Below, one piece after another: positions 24,809 through 32,768 of a stretch of 44,873 nt of DNA. Positions within the stretch are counted from its first letter, which is position 1. Each line of letters opens with the position of its first letter. A model generated the notes under the pieces. That model made no database searches. It was not told the origin of the DNA and saw only the letters and a program-made list of their open reading frames with translations. Both the position numbers and the translations under genes were made by a program. The DNA lies in assembly GCA_964350435.1 (NCBI GenBank), contig CAYGJS010000018.1, positions 1 through 44,873 on the forward strand, read 5' to 3'. This DNA comes from TMED27 sp964350435. GTDB taxonomy: Bacteria; Pseudomonadota; Alphaproteobacteria; Micavibrionales; Micavibrionaceae.

Positions 24809-25247
24809 GTTTTCCTTCAGTCTTGATATCGATAAAATTGGGGAGTGGAATCATCATATCTGCCAAGGTTACCCTCTGAAGCGCGGAGTGGATGGCATCG
24901 TTTACATCATCCCAACGGCCTTTTACAGGACAAAATTTTTCATAGCTACAGCATTCATCGCTGGCGTCTACGCAGGCGGTCAGAGCAATCGGGCCGTCAA
25001 TGGCTTTGACGATTTGTGCAACAGACATTTCATAGGGCTGAAGTGCCAGCTTATATCCGCCTTGCGCCCCGCGGATGGATTGCACAAGACCCCCGCGCGC
25101 CAGAAGCTTGAGCACCTTAGCCACGGTCGGTTCAGGCAGAGCCGTATGTTCAGAAATCACACTTGCAGACACAAGTTTGCCCTGCTCCCGCGAAAGCGCG
25201 GAGAGGACGACGACTGCGTAATCTGCGAGTTTTGAAACTTTTAACAC
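24792..25247 (-). CDS. Rrf2-family regulator of the SUF operon
   Basis: A 151-residue Rrf2/IscR-type transcription factor. The N-terminal winged helix is KLADYAVVVLSALSR...VSASVISEHTALPEPTVAKVLKLLARGGLVQSIRGAQGGYKLA. The C-terminal part has four cysteines in ACVDASDECCSYEKFCPV, able to hold an Fe-S cluster that senses cluster supply. The spacing fits the SUF-operon regulator subgroup more than classical IscR. The start is a GTG with AGGAG at about 6 bases. It leads the suf operon, overlapping sufB, and an IscR-like site lies just upstream, so autoregulation is likely. Confidence 0.9.
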   Translation of the reverse strand: MLKVSKLADYAVVVLSALSREQGKLVSASVISEHTALPEPTVAKVLKLLARGGLVQSIRGAQGGYKLALQPYEMSVAQIVKAIDGPIALTACVDASDECCSYEKFCPVKGRWDDVNDAIHSALQRVTLADMMIPLPNFIDIKTEGKHEQHI

Positions 25248-25260
25248 CTATGCTCCTTTT

Positions 25261-25285
25261 AATGCGGACTAAAACCGTACTGATT
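25261..25285. promoter_or_regulatory. Candidate Rrf2/IscR-type operator
   Basis: The core GACTAAAACCGTA (25267-25279) matches 11 of 13 positions of the E. coli IscR type 1 core GACTRWWWYAGTC; the outer bases match poorly. It lies 14 bases upstream of the regulator start, where an autoregulatory site would be expected. Confidence 0.35.
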
Positions 25286-25308
25286 AAATGTCATTAAACG
25301 CGGGAGAA

Positions 25309-25338
25309 TTCAAGTCAAAGCTCGGAAAAAATTATAAT
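25309..25338 (+). promoter_or_regulatory. Candidate promoter for the spermidine-synthase-like gene
   Basis: An exact TATAAT (25333-25338) with a weak -35 TTCAAG (25309-25314) at 18 bases. If real, transcription begins near 25345, which rules out the ATG at 25288 and supports 25387 as start. Confidence 0.4.
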
Positions 25339-25386
25339 TATGATATTCTTTACTGTCGGATTCTCAACCCTGCCCTGGACGCTCCT

Positions 25387-27750
25387 ATGAAATTAAAGCT
25401 TTATATCCCGGTTTACGCCCTTACCTTGCTCGTGAGCGCGACACTTTTATTTTCCGTTCAGCCCTTATTTTCGAAGATGATCCTTCCGTTGCTGGGCGGG
25501 ACGCCGCAGGTCTGGAATACGGCGATGCTGTTTTTTCAGGTGTGTTTGCTGGGGGGGTATGCGTACGCACATGGGACAACGCGGTTTTTAAGTGTACGTG
25601 TGCAGGCAAGTTTGCATGTTGTACTTCTGGCGATTTTTACGATCGTTTTGCCGATCGCCATTCCTGAGGGCTGGAGTCCGCCAGTAGATCGCGATCCAAC
25701 GCTTTGGCAACTTTCGCTTATGGCGGTTGCGGTGGGGGGGCCGTTTTTTGTTCTGGCCGGTTCCGCGCCGATGCTGCAGCGTTGGTTCGCACAGACGGAT
25801 CATCCGCACGCCGATAATCCTTACTTTCTTTATGGGGCGAGTAATCTTGGGTCGATGACCTCCCTGCTCGCTTATCCCTTCATTATAGAGCCGTTTTTAA
25901 ATCTGGGTTCGCAATCTTTGACTTGGAGCTGGGGGTATTATGCCCTGATTGCGCTGGTTGGGCTTTGCGGCTTGCTGGTTTGGAGCACACAAAAAGTGCA
26001 AACGGCGACCGCGCTCTCGCAAAGTACGAAAGCGAAAGCGAAAGCCGCGCATGAAATCATTACATGGGGGCGGCGCGGGCGCTGGCTTTTTCTGGCGTTT
26101 GTCCCCTCCTCGCTGATGCTCGGGGTTACGACCTTTATCACCACTGATATCGCCTCGGTGCCGTTGATCTGGATTTTGCCGCTGGCCCTTTATGTCGGGA
26201 CATTCATCATTGTGTTTGCAGATAAGCCCGTCATATCGCTTCGGGCGTCTACGCGCGGGTTTGAGATTATGCTTATTGTTGTGATGGCGCAGCTTATAGC
26301 GTTTAACTCTTTGCCGCTCCATCCCTTTATTTTGATGGCTGTGCATTTCTGTTTGTTTTTCTTTGCTGCGCTTATGGCACATTCTGCGCTTGTAAAGGCC
26401 AAACCGGCGGCAGCACATTTAACCGAGTTTTATCTGATCATGGCGCTGGGCGGGGCGCTGGGCGGTTTCTTTAATGCGATTATCGCCCCGAATTTTTTTG
26501 TTATCCCTCTGGAATACGGTCTGGTTCTCATTCTTGCAACTTTTATCCGTTACAGCGACGAGGGCGTCCAGAGTTTTAAGAACTGGTATGGAGATGTGAT
26601 TGATCATTTCAAAGTCAACCGCTCCGACGCTTTCTTTACCCGCGGCAGTCTCCTGATCGGGATGATTGCGGTGGCGGCGGTGTTTGCGTCCGGCATTCCG
26701 AATCACAGGCTTTATATTGCGGTTGCTGTTATCATTGCCGCAGGCCTGTTGTTTTTTATTAAGCAACGCTGGACATTTGCCCTGCTGTGTCTGTTTTTAT
26801 TTTTGGTGTTCCCGCCTGGTTATCAATGGGGGTATCGTCAGTTTGAGGATATCTTGCTGCGCGACCGTAATTTTTTCGGGGTGATGCGCGTTATTGATAC
26901 AGCCAATGCCGAGCGGATTTTGCTGCATGGCACGACCAATCACGGGGCACAGGCTTTGGAGGAAAAGTACAAGCTGACACCGCTTTCCTATTATTCCACC
27001 CAGAGCCCCATTCATGATGCGTTTCAAGTGTTAAATGCCAAAGGCGGGCAGCAGGATGTGGCGGTTATTGGGCTAGGGATTGGCGTTACAGCCTGTTTCT
27101 CCAAGGACGGACGTCATTTTAATTTTTATGAAATTGACAAAGACATTGCGAATATCGCAGAAAATCCTGAGCTGTTTACCTATCTCTCCGATTGCGGAAG
27201 CCCCTATGAGATTATTCTTGGAGATGGGCGTTTGCAGATTCAAAACGCCGAAGACGGCCATTATGACATGATTGTGATTGATGCGTTTAGTTCTGATAAT
27301 ATTCCGATTCATCTTCTGACCGCAGAAGCGATTGAAGGCTATATGAGAGCGGTGCAGGAAGACGGATTTTTGATCTTTAATATCTCGAATAATTATCTCG
27401 ATTTGGAACCTGTCTTGGGGGAAACTGCTGCATCCATCGGCTTGAATGCTTATGCTCACATTACCGATGGTGGCAAGATTGAGGGCACGGAGCTGAGTTA
27501 TTATCCGGCGCATTTCCTTGTTATCAGCAAGACCCAAAAGGTGTTTGATACCCTGGCGGAACAAGGATGGTCACAGGCTCAAAAGCGTGAGGGCGTAAGG
27601 CCATGGAGCGATCAATATTCGAATATCCTCAGCATCATGGGCAACAAGGCTGCGTTTGCGCGGATGAAATCGCAGGCTCCTGCTAAAGTTACACATGAGA
27701 AGATCAAAATGGTGGTTGATCCGGCGTCCAACCCAATGAATAAAAAATAG
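25387..27750 (+). CDS. Membrane protein fused to a spermidine-synthase-like domain
   Basis: The 787-residue protein has a long N-terminal membrane part (about ten to twelve segments over residues 1-490, start KLKLYIPVYALTLLVSATLL) and a C-terminal Rossmann methyltransferase-like domain similar to spermidine synthase. There the SAM-type loop is VAVIGLGIGVTACF, then FYEIDKDI, GDGRLQI and the DAFSSDNIPIHLLTAEA block. Whether it makes a polyamine is uncertain: such fusions are common in proteobacteria and mostly uncharacterised. The start at 25387 begins the first membrane segment; a longer frame from 25288 overlaps the likely promoter. It is divergent from the suf regulator. Confidence 0.87.
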   Translation: MKLKLYIPVYALTLLVSATLLFSVQPLFSKMILPLLGGTPQVWNTAMLFFQVCLLGGYAYAHGTTRFLSVRVQASLHVVLLAIFTIVLPIAIPEGWSPPVDRDPTLWQLSLMAVAVGGPFFVLAGSAPMLQRWFAQTDHPHADNPYFLYGASNLGSMTSLLAYPFIIEPFLNLGSQSLTWSWGYYALIALVGLCGLLVWSTQKVQTATALSQSTKAKAKAAHEIITWGRRGRWLFLAFVPSSLMLGVTTFITTDIASVPLIWILPLALYVGTFIIVFADKPVISLRASTRGFEIMLIVVMAQLIAFNSLPLHPFILMAVHFCLFFFAALMAHSALVKAKPAAAHLTEFYLIMALGGALGGFFNAIIAPNFFVIPLEYGLVLILATFIRYSDEGVQSFKNWYGDVIDHFKVNRSDAFFTRGSLLIGMIAVAAVFASGIPNHRLYIAVAVIIAAGLLFFIKQRWTFALLCLFLFLVFPPGYQWGYRQFEDILLRDRNFFGVMRVIDTANAERILLHGTTNHGAQALEEKYKLTPLSYYSTQSPIHDAFQVLNAKGGQQDVAVIGLGIGVTACFSKDGRHFNFYEIDKDIANIAENPELFTYLSDCGSPYEIILGDGRLQIQNAEDGHYDMIVIDAFSSDNIPIHLLTAEAIEGYMRAVQEDGFLIFNISNNYLDLEPVLGETAASIGLNAYAHITDGGKIEGTELSYYPAHFLVISKTQKVFDTLAEQGWSQAQKREGVRPWSDQYSNILSIMGNKAAFARMKSQAPAKVTHEKIKMVVDPASNPMNKK

Positions 27751-27753
27751 TGT

Positions 27754-29331
27754 TTATTTCGTCGCTTTAAATTCGATGTCTTTGTTTTTATCGAGCGCGT
27801 CTTGCAGATGCCATGCATTGCGCGCCATAAAGACGGGATCCTCATCGTGATCATAGGCGATTGCGCTTTGGTTGCTATCAATGAATTTCTTTAAAATATG
27901 AGCGTCTTTGGCGGCGAGCCAGCGTGCGGTGTATAGTTCGGTGGCCTCAAACTTCACAGGAATTTCATATTCAGTGCGGATGCGGTCACGCAGAACTTCG
28001 AACTGGAGCGGCCCAACGACGCCTACAACCCAATCGGCCTGCATGATGGGCTTGAACACTCTGGCTGCGCCCTCTTCAGCCAGTTGCTCGAGGGCTTTGC
28101 CGAGGTGTTTGGATTTGAGCGGGTCTTCCGTGCGGGCGCGCTGCATCAGTTCCGGCGCGAAGTTCGGAATATCGGAAAAGACGAGGTCTTCTCCTTCAGT
28201 GAAGCCATCACCAATACGCAAGCCGCCGGTATTTGGCAGGCCTATGATATCGCCCGGATAAGCTTCTTCCGCCATCTCGCGGTCTTGGGCGAGGAACAGC
28301 TGCGGCGAGTGGATAATTTGCATTTTGCCGGAGCGCACGTGTTTGAGTTTCATGCCGCGTTTGAATTTGCCGGAGCAAATGCGGGCAAAGGCCATACGGT
28401 CACGGTGTTTGGGGTCCATGTTTGCCTGAATTTTAAAAACGAAGGCGGTGACTTTCGGCTCGGTTGGAATAATCTCGCGGGTTTCGGTTTTTTGACTTCT
28501 GGGGCATGGCGCGAATTTTCCTATTCCCCCGAGCAGTTCACGTACGCCGAAATTATTGACGGCGGATCCGAAAAAAACCGGGGTCATTGTCCCTTCGAGA
28601 TAAGCCTCGCGGTCAAATTCAGGGCACAGGCCGCGCACCATTTCCACATCGTGGCGGAGTTTAATAAGCTCGCGCGCGTCCAAAAATTCGCCGAGTTTAG
28701 GATCGTCCAGCCCTTTGACCTGAATGCCTTCGTCGAGGCTTTCGCCCTTGCTGCGGGCGAACAGGATAAGCTGGTCGTGCAATAAATCGTAACAACCCTT
28801 AAAGTCGCGACCTGATCCTATCGGCCAGCTGGCGGGGGTGACATCAAGGGCGAGGCTTTGTTCGATCTCATCGAGGAGGTCGAACGGATCCTGACCATCC
28901 CTATCCATCTTGTTGATGAAGGTGATGATCGGCATATCCCGAAGACGGCAGACTTCGAAAAGTTTGCGGGTCTGGGTTTCGATCCCTTTTGCGCTGTCGA
29001 GCACCATGATCGCGCTGTCGACCGCCGTCAACACGCGGTAGGTGTCTTCGGAAAAATCTTCGTGACCCGGCGTATCAAGCAGATTATAGGTCGTGCCTTT
29101 ATTTTCGAATGTCATCACGGATGAGGCGACGGAAATTCCGCGCTCTTGTTCAACCTTCATCCAGTCGGAACGCGCACGCCGCCGATCGCCTTTGGCCTTC
29201 ACTGCACCTGCAAGTTCAATCGCGCCGCCGAACAACAAGAGCTTTTCCGTGAGCGTGGTTTTTCCTGCATCCGGGTGGGAGATGATCGCGAAGGTGCGGC
29301 GATCTTCGATAATTTTTTCCAGTGCACTCAC
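27754..29331 (-). CDS. prfC: Peptide chain release factor 3
   Basis: RF3 is the GTPase that frees RF1/RF2 from the ribosome after termination. The 525-residue protein has the G1 motif SHPDAGKTT (18-26), the G2/switch region GISVASSVMTF, G3 LLDTPGHEDFSEDTYR and G4 FINKMDRDG. RF3-specific C-terminal blocks follow (VVGVVGPLQFEVLRDRI, ARWLAAKD). Length is standard. It is the last gene of the fur run on this strand and ends 3 bases from the converging spermidine-synthase-like gene. Confidence 0.96.
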   Translation of the reverse strand: MSALEKIIEDRRTFAIISHPDAGKTTLTEKLLLFGGAIELAGAVKAKGDRRRARSDWMKVEQERGISVASSVMTFENKGTTYNLLDTPGHEDFSEDTYRVLTAVDSAIMVLDSAKGIETQTRKLFEVCRLRDMPIITFINKMDRDGQDPFDLLDEIEQSLALDVTPASWPIGSGRDFKGCYDLLHDQLILFARSKGESLDEGIQVKGLDDPKLGEFLDARELIKLRHDVEMVRGLCPEFDREAYLEGTMTPVFFGSAVNNFGVRELLGGIGKFAPCPRSQKTETREIIPTEPKVTAFVFKIQANMDPKHRDRMAFARICSGKFKRGMKLKHVRSGKMQIIHSPQLFLAQDREMAEEAYPGDIIGLPNTGGLRIGDGFTEGEDLVFSDIPNFAPELMQRARTEDPLKSKHLGKALEQLAEEGAARVFKPIMQADWVVGVVGPLQFEVLRDRIRTEYEIPVKFEATELYTARWLAAKDAHILKKFIDSNQSAIAYDHDEDPVFMARNAWHLQDALDKNKDIEFKATK

Positions 29332-29336
29332 GGCGT

Positions 29337-29672
29337 TTACATTTCTTCGAAAGGGTTGTTCATTTCCGGATCTTCGATCTCTATAACCCAGAGGTCGGGA
29401 TCGGTGGATCTGGCGCGCTGAATATAGGCATCGGCGGCGGGTTCTTCAAGTTTTTCTTCTGGAAGTGCGTCAATCCAGACAAGCGTGTCTTCGAGGAAAT
29501 CGCGTTGTTGGGTGCGAAGGCGCACCAGACCTTTCAGGCCGTTCAGCTTTACCAGCATCAAGCCCGATGCGTGATTGCCTTTTTGGTGGATATAATAATA
29601 CAGCCCCCTCGCATTGAGCGGGGCGAGCATAGCATCGACGCGCAAACCTGTCGGAAGTTGGTCATCCGCCAT
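29337..29672 (-). CDS. DUF1491-family protein
   Basis: A small (111 aa) protein of a family found mainly in alphaproteobacteria. It matches in its N-terminal LRVDAMLAPLNARGLYYYIHQKG, the SGLMLVKLN strand, and the closing YIQRARSTDPDLWVIEIED. No function is known. Its ATG shares one base with the TAA of the upstream 72-aa gene, so translation is coupled. The start at 29672 is chosen over a longer frame to 29699 for that reason. Confidence 0.85.
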   Translation of the reverse strand: MADDQLPTGLRVDAMLAPLNARGLYYYIHQKGNHASGLMLVKLNGLKGLVRLRTQQRDFLEDTLVWIDALPEEKLEEPAADAYIQRARSTDPDLWVIEIEDPEMNNPFEEM

Positions 29673-29890
29673 TAATGGATGTGGCCTGCGCTTGTCCAAC
29701 GCTGGACGGTCAGGAAAGCATCGGATTTTGAGTCCTCGGGGTGGTGATAATGATAGACGCGGGTGGCGGCCTCAAGGGCGATATTTTGCGGCTCGTCGCT
29801 CATGCCTTCGAAGGTTCGCATAACGGCGGTGTAACATTTACAATCCGCAGCATTGCGGACACCTTTTTTGATCGGAATATTACAGGACAT
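29672..29890 (-). CDS. Small conserved protein (72 aa)
   Basis: Begins SCNIPIKKGVRNAADCKCYTAVMRTFEGM and continues with ALEAATRVYHYHHPEDSKSDAFLTVQRW. Two Cys near the N-terminus and a His-rich ATRVYHYHHPED segment stand out; the latter recurs in small alphaproteobacterial proteins of unknown role. It lies between fur and the DUF1491 gene, 2 bases after the fur stop and overlapping DUF1491 by one base. Clear operon placement makes it likely real. Confidence 0.75.
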   Translation of the reverse strand: MSCNIPIKKGVRNAADCKCYTAVMRTFEGMSDEPQNIALEAATRVYHYHHPEDSKSDAFLTVQRWTSAGHIH

Positions 29891-29892
29891 GA

Positions 29893-30303
29893 TTATTTCT
29901 TTGTTTTGATTTTTTTGCCGTAAAGTTCGAGGCGGTGATCGACAAGTTCATAACCGAGTTCATTGGCAATTTTAATTTTGAGCTTTTCGAGTTCGTCGTT
30001 TTGAAATTCAATCACTTTGCCGGTTTCCAGATCGACAAGGTGGTGATGGTGGTCCCAGTTGACTTCGTAACGGGAATAGCCTTCCTGGAATTCGTGACGG
30101 ATTACGAGGTCGAGTTCGTCGAGCAGGTTCAGCGTGCGGTAGACGGTCGCGATTGAGATCGATTTATCGAGGTCTTTGGCGCGTTCATAAACATCTTCGA
30201 CGGAGGGGTGATCGCTGGCTTCACCGAGAATTTTTAAAATAACCTTGCGCTGACCTGTCATTTTCAGGCCTGCAGCGGTGCATTTTTGTTCTAAATCTGA
30301 CAT
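29893..30303 (-). CDS. fur: Fur/Mur-family metal-responsive regulator
   Basis: A 136-residue repressor with the Fur winged helix (MTGQRKVILKILGEASDHPSVEDVYERA...SIATVYRTLNLLDELDLV) and dimerisation domain (HHHHLVDLETGKVIEF...ELGYELVDHRLELYG). The CxxC pair that follows HHHH in gammaproteobacterial Fur is replaced by Val-Asp-Leu-Glu, as in alphaproteobacterial Fur/Mur, which respond mostly to manganese. So iron control may instead lie with an Rrf2-type protein. Start at 30303 is chosen for family length; 12 upstream codons are open. It leads the run to prfC. Confidence 0.9.
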   Translation of the reverse strand: MSDLEQKCTAAGLKMTGQRKVILKILGEASDHPSVEDVYERAKDLDKSISIATVYRTLNLLDELDLVIRHEFQEGYSRYEVNWDHHHHLVDLETGKVIEFQNDELEKLKIKIANELGYELVDHRLELYGKKIKTKK

Positions 30304-30385
30304 AGGTTTTCTTCCGCGTCTGTTTAAAGATAGGATCAACTTACAATCGAATAGGCTTCGAGTTCAAGAGTATAAAGAAAAATAT

Positions 30386-31912
30386 TCAGGCAAGTGCTCT
30401 GCTGCGCTTGGGCAAAATGCGGTAGGCTGGAAAACTTACATATACGGTGGTGCCGCGTCCTATCTCGGATTCAAGACTGAGGATGCCATCATGCATCTCC
30501 ACCATCGCTTTGGCGAGAGGCAAGCCAAGGCCTGTTCCCTGGTGGCCTGCATTTTCAGGACGATCCGAGACCTGACCGAACGGTTCCATGGCCTGGCGGA
30601 TTTTGTCTCGTGGAATTCCAGAACCCTGATCGGCAACTGAAAATTGCATCCGCCCGTCGTCGAGCATATAGATGGACAGCGTGACTTCGGTTTCCGGTCG
30701 GGAAAATTTTATTGCATTGCCCAGCAGATTTAAAAGAATTTGTCTAATGAGACGCTGATCGGCACGAAGATTGGGAAGGTTTTCTACACATTTCGTGCGG
30801 ATTGTAATGTTGTTTCCAAAGGCGCGAGAATCGAGCATGCGCGCTACAGATTGAACCAGCTCCTCAATGTTGACTTCGCCTTCATCCAGCTCTATGCGGC
30901 CAGCCTCGATTTTCGACATATCGAGCACCTCGTTGATGATTTCCAGCAGATGCTCGGCGCTGGAGTGAACATCTTCCATATATTCCGCGTATTTTGCATG
31001 CCCCATCGGACCAAAAGTTTCTTTGATCATCATCTCGGAAAAACCGATAATGGCATTGAGCGGCGTACGGAGTTCATGCGACATATTGGCGAGGAATACC
31101 GATTTGGCGCGGTTGGCGGCATCCGCCTGATCTTTGGCCATGCGCAAAGATTGCTCCATTTGTTTACGCAAAGTGATGTCCATCATGGTTATCACCTGAA
31201 ACCGCCGCTTTTGGCTCAGCTCGATGATTGAGGAGGTGTAAAGCGAGTTGGCGACGCTGCCGTCTTTACGGATGATTTTAATCTCGCCAGAGGAGCGCTC
31301 ACCGGTGCGGATAAATTCCTCATGGTTGCGGCGGGCGAGTTCACGTTCATCCGGTGTTACAAGTCCGGTCATGTCGGCATTGACGAGTTCATCTCGCGAC
31401 CAGCCATATGTGCGGATGAAGCTGTCATTAACCCTTACGACACGGGCGTTATGGTCTGTGACGACAATGCCGACTTCGCTCACCTCGAAGATCGATGTCA
31501 GGAGCGAAATCGCGTCGTCGCGTTCACGCTGGACTATTGATTGATCGGCAACGTCGAGCTGGCCAATGACATCGAAATAATCAATTTCACCATCATCCTT
31601 CATGATCGGACTGATATAAAAACCATAGACACGAACGGCTCCGGGGACTCCGGGCAGAGCCTGAATCGTGACCGAGCGCTTTTTCGAGGCGCAGACCTCG
31701 AAGGATTGTTGAAAATGAACAAAATTTTCTGAATCCATAAAGTTTTTGGGGTTTTGGTCAATAAGCTGATCTTCACGCAAGTCAAAATATTTGACTGCCA
31801 ATTCGTTCGCGTCAGTGATGAAAAAACTTTCTCCCTTGTTCATCCGCACGATAAAGCGCGGGACGGACATCGATTTGAAAAATTTACGATATTCCTTGTC
31901 TTTCAAAGGCAT
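30386..31912 (-). CDS. PAS-domain sensor histidine kinase
   Basis: A 508-residue soluble kinase. Two PAS domains come first (about 10-120 and 135-245, the second with GIVVTDHNARVVRVNDSF). Then come a HisKA dimerisation domain with the phosphorylated His279 (FLANMSHELRTPLNAIIGFSE) and a HATPase domain with N box (LLGNAIKFS), G1 (DQGSGIP) and G2 (GTGLGLPLAKAMV). No receiver domain and no membrane segment is present, so it senses a cytoplasmic signal. It starts 3 bases after the degenerate GGDEF gene, with AAGGA upstream. No response regulator is next to it. Confidence 0.93.
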   Translation of the reverse strand: MPLKDKEYRKFFKSMSVPRFIVRMNKGESFFITDANELAVKYFDLREDQLIDQNPKNFMDSENFVHFQQSFEVCASKKRSVTIQALPGVPGAVRVYGFYISPIMKDDGEIDYFDVIGQLDVADQSIVQRERDDAISLLTSIFEVSEVGIVVTDHNARVVRVNDSFIRTYGWSRDELVNADMTGLVTPDERELARRNHEEFIRTGERSSGEIKIIRKDGSVANSLYTSSIIELSQKRRFQVITMMDITLRKQMEQSLRMAKDQADAANRAKSVFLANMSHELRTPLNAIIGFSEMMIKETFGPMGHAKYAEYMEDVHSSAEHLLEIINEVLDMSKIEAGRIELDEGEVNIEELVQSVARMLDSRAFGNNITIRTKCVENLPNLRADQRLIRQILLNLLGNAIKFSRPETEVTLSIYMLDDGRMQFSVADQGSGIPRDKIRQAMEPFGQVSDRPENAGHQGTGLGLPLAKAMVEMHDGILSLESEIGRGTTVYVSFPAYRILPKRSRALA

Positions 31913-31915
31913 CGC

Positions 31916-32713
31916 TTAATCCTTTTGCTTTGTGTAACGCAGAAGAGGGCTTATTTCTTTATAGGTAAAAAGCCGTCCTGGGGAGGATTGGTCTTCGTCC
32001 AAAGACTCACTCATATTTTTAAGCAATATCGCAATATCGTCTTCGGCCAAGGGGTCGTAAACACAGCAAGACATGCTCAAATTATGGGTTTTTCCATCGA
32101 TTGTATAAGTAAACTCTCTGCTTTCTATGCTTTCCGTGATTCGTTCAAGGGCACTAAAGCCACCGTCTTTATGTGTTTGTTTGAGGCTTAGAACAAAGTC
32201 TGAATTTTCTCTGATATAGGCATCATCAAAAAGCCGCAGACTATTTTTGATCAGGCTTGAAATATAGTCATAAATAGCGGCGATTTGCTCTTTATTCTTT
32301 TCGCTTTTAATTTTTGAAAATCCATCAACTCGCAAGAGCGCTATTGAAAATCTTAAGCCGCCGCGCACCAGACGCTCCTGCTCCAGGGCCATGTCCGAAA
32401 GGATCGCTTGTTCGGATTTAAGCCCCGTGCGTTGATCATAATTCGTTGCTTCATCATATAAGGAGAACAGCCGCGCAATAAAGCTTTCAAAGAGTTTTGA
32501 TATCTCCCCGGGCTCTGCGTCGCTGACATCATTTAAAGCCCTGTATCCTTCGGATAATTGATGATTTTTTTCCAGAAACTCCGGCAATGGCGGCAGCGAA
32601 ACGCTCTTGCTTTCGTGTGTGTCCAAAAACCAGTTCACGCATTCTTTAATAAAAGCGTTGATTTGAACGGTCTTGAGTTTCTGCGTGTATAATAGGGGCA
32701 TAGAATTTTCCAT
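31916..32713 (-). CDS. Degenerate GGDEF-domain protein
   Basis: A 265-residue protein. The C-terminal two thirds follow the GGDEF fold: DQRTGL (93-98, the usual D-x-L-T-G-L), SIALLRVDGFSKI (the metal-binding strand), then YIRENSDFVLSL where active enzymes have R-GGDEF. Only the Phe and some hydrophobic positions survive, so cyclase activity is unlikely; it may bind a nucleotide or partner. The N-terminal 90 residues are unknown. A TATAAT box lies just upstream; with that TSS the leader to 32713 is very short, and the next ATG at 32701 is also possible. It is cotranscribed with the histidine kinase. Confidence 0.75.
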   Translation of the reverse strand: MENSMPLLYTQKLKTVQINAFIKECVNWFLDTHESKSVSLPPLPEFLEKNHQLSEGYRALNDVSDAEPGEISKLFESFIARLFSLYDEATNYDQRTGLKSEQAILSDMALEQERLVRGGLRFSIALLRVDGFSKIKSEKNKEQIAAIYDYISSLIKNSLRLFDDAYIRENSDFVLSLKQTHKDGGFSALERITESIESREFTYTIDGKTHNLSMSCCVYDPLAEDDIAILLKNMSESLDEDQSSPGRLFTYKEISPLLRYTKQKD

Positions 32714-32725
32714 TGTTCCTGTTAA

Positions 32726-32755
32726 ATTATACCCCAATCGTATTGAATTCGTTAA
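32726..32755 (-). promoter_or_regulatory. Candidate promoter for the GGDEF-kinase operon
   Basis: On the minus strand, TTAACG, 18 bases, then an exact TATAAT (ATTATA on the plus strand at 32726-32731). It lies in the 55-base gap between tgt and the GGDEF gene. Confidence 0.45.
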
Positions 32756-32768
32756 CAAAAAGAGGAAA

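Noticed and set aside
25288..25386. Longer N-terminus for the spermidine-synthase-like protein
   Set aside because: It would begin upstream of the TATAAT box, and the first membrane segment begins at the ATG at 25387.
27612..27881. 89-aa minus-strand frame over the convergent ends of the spermidine-synthase-like gene and prfC
   Set aside because: It overlaps both real genes, has no ribosome binding site, and looks like composition only.
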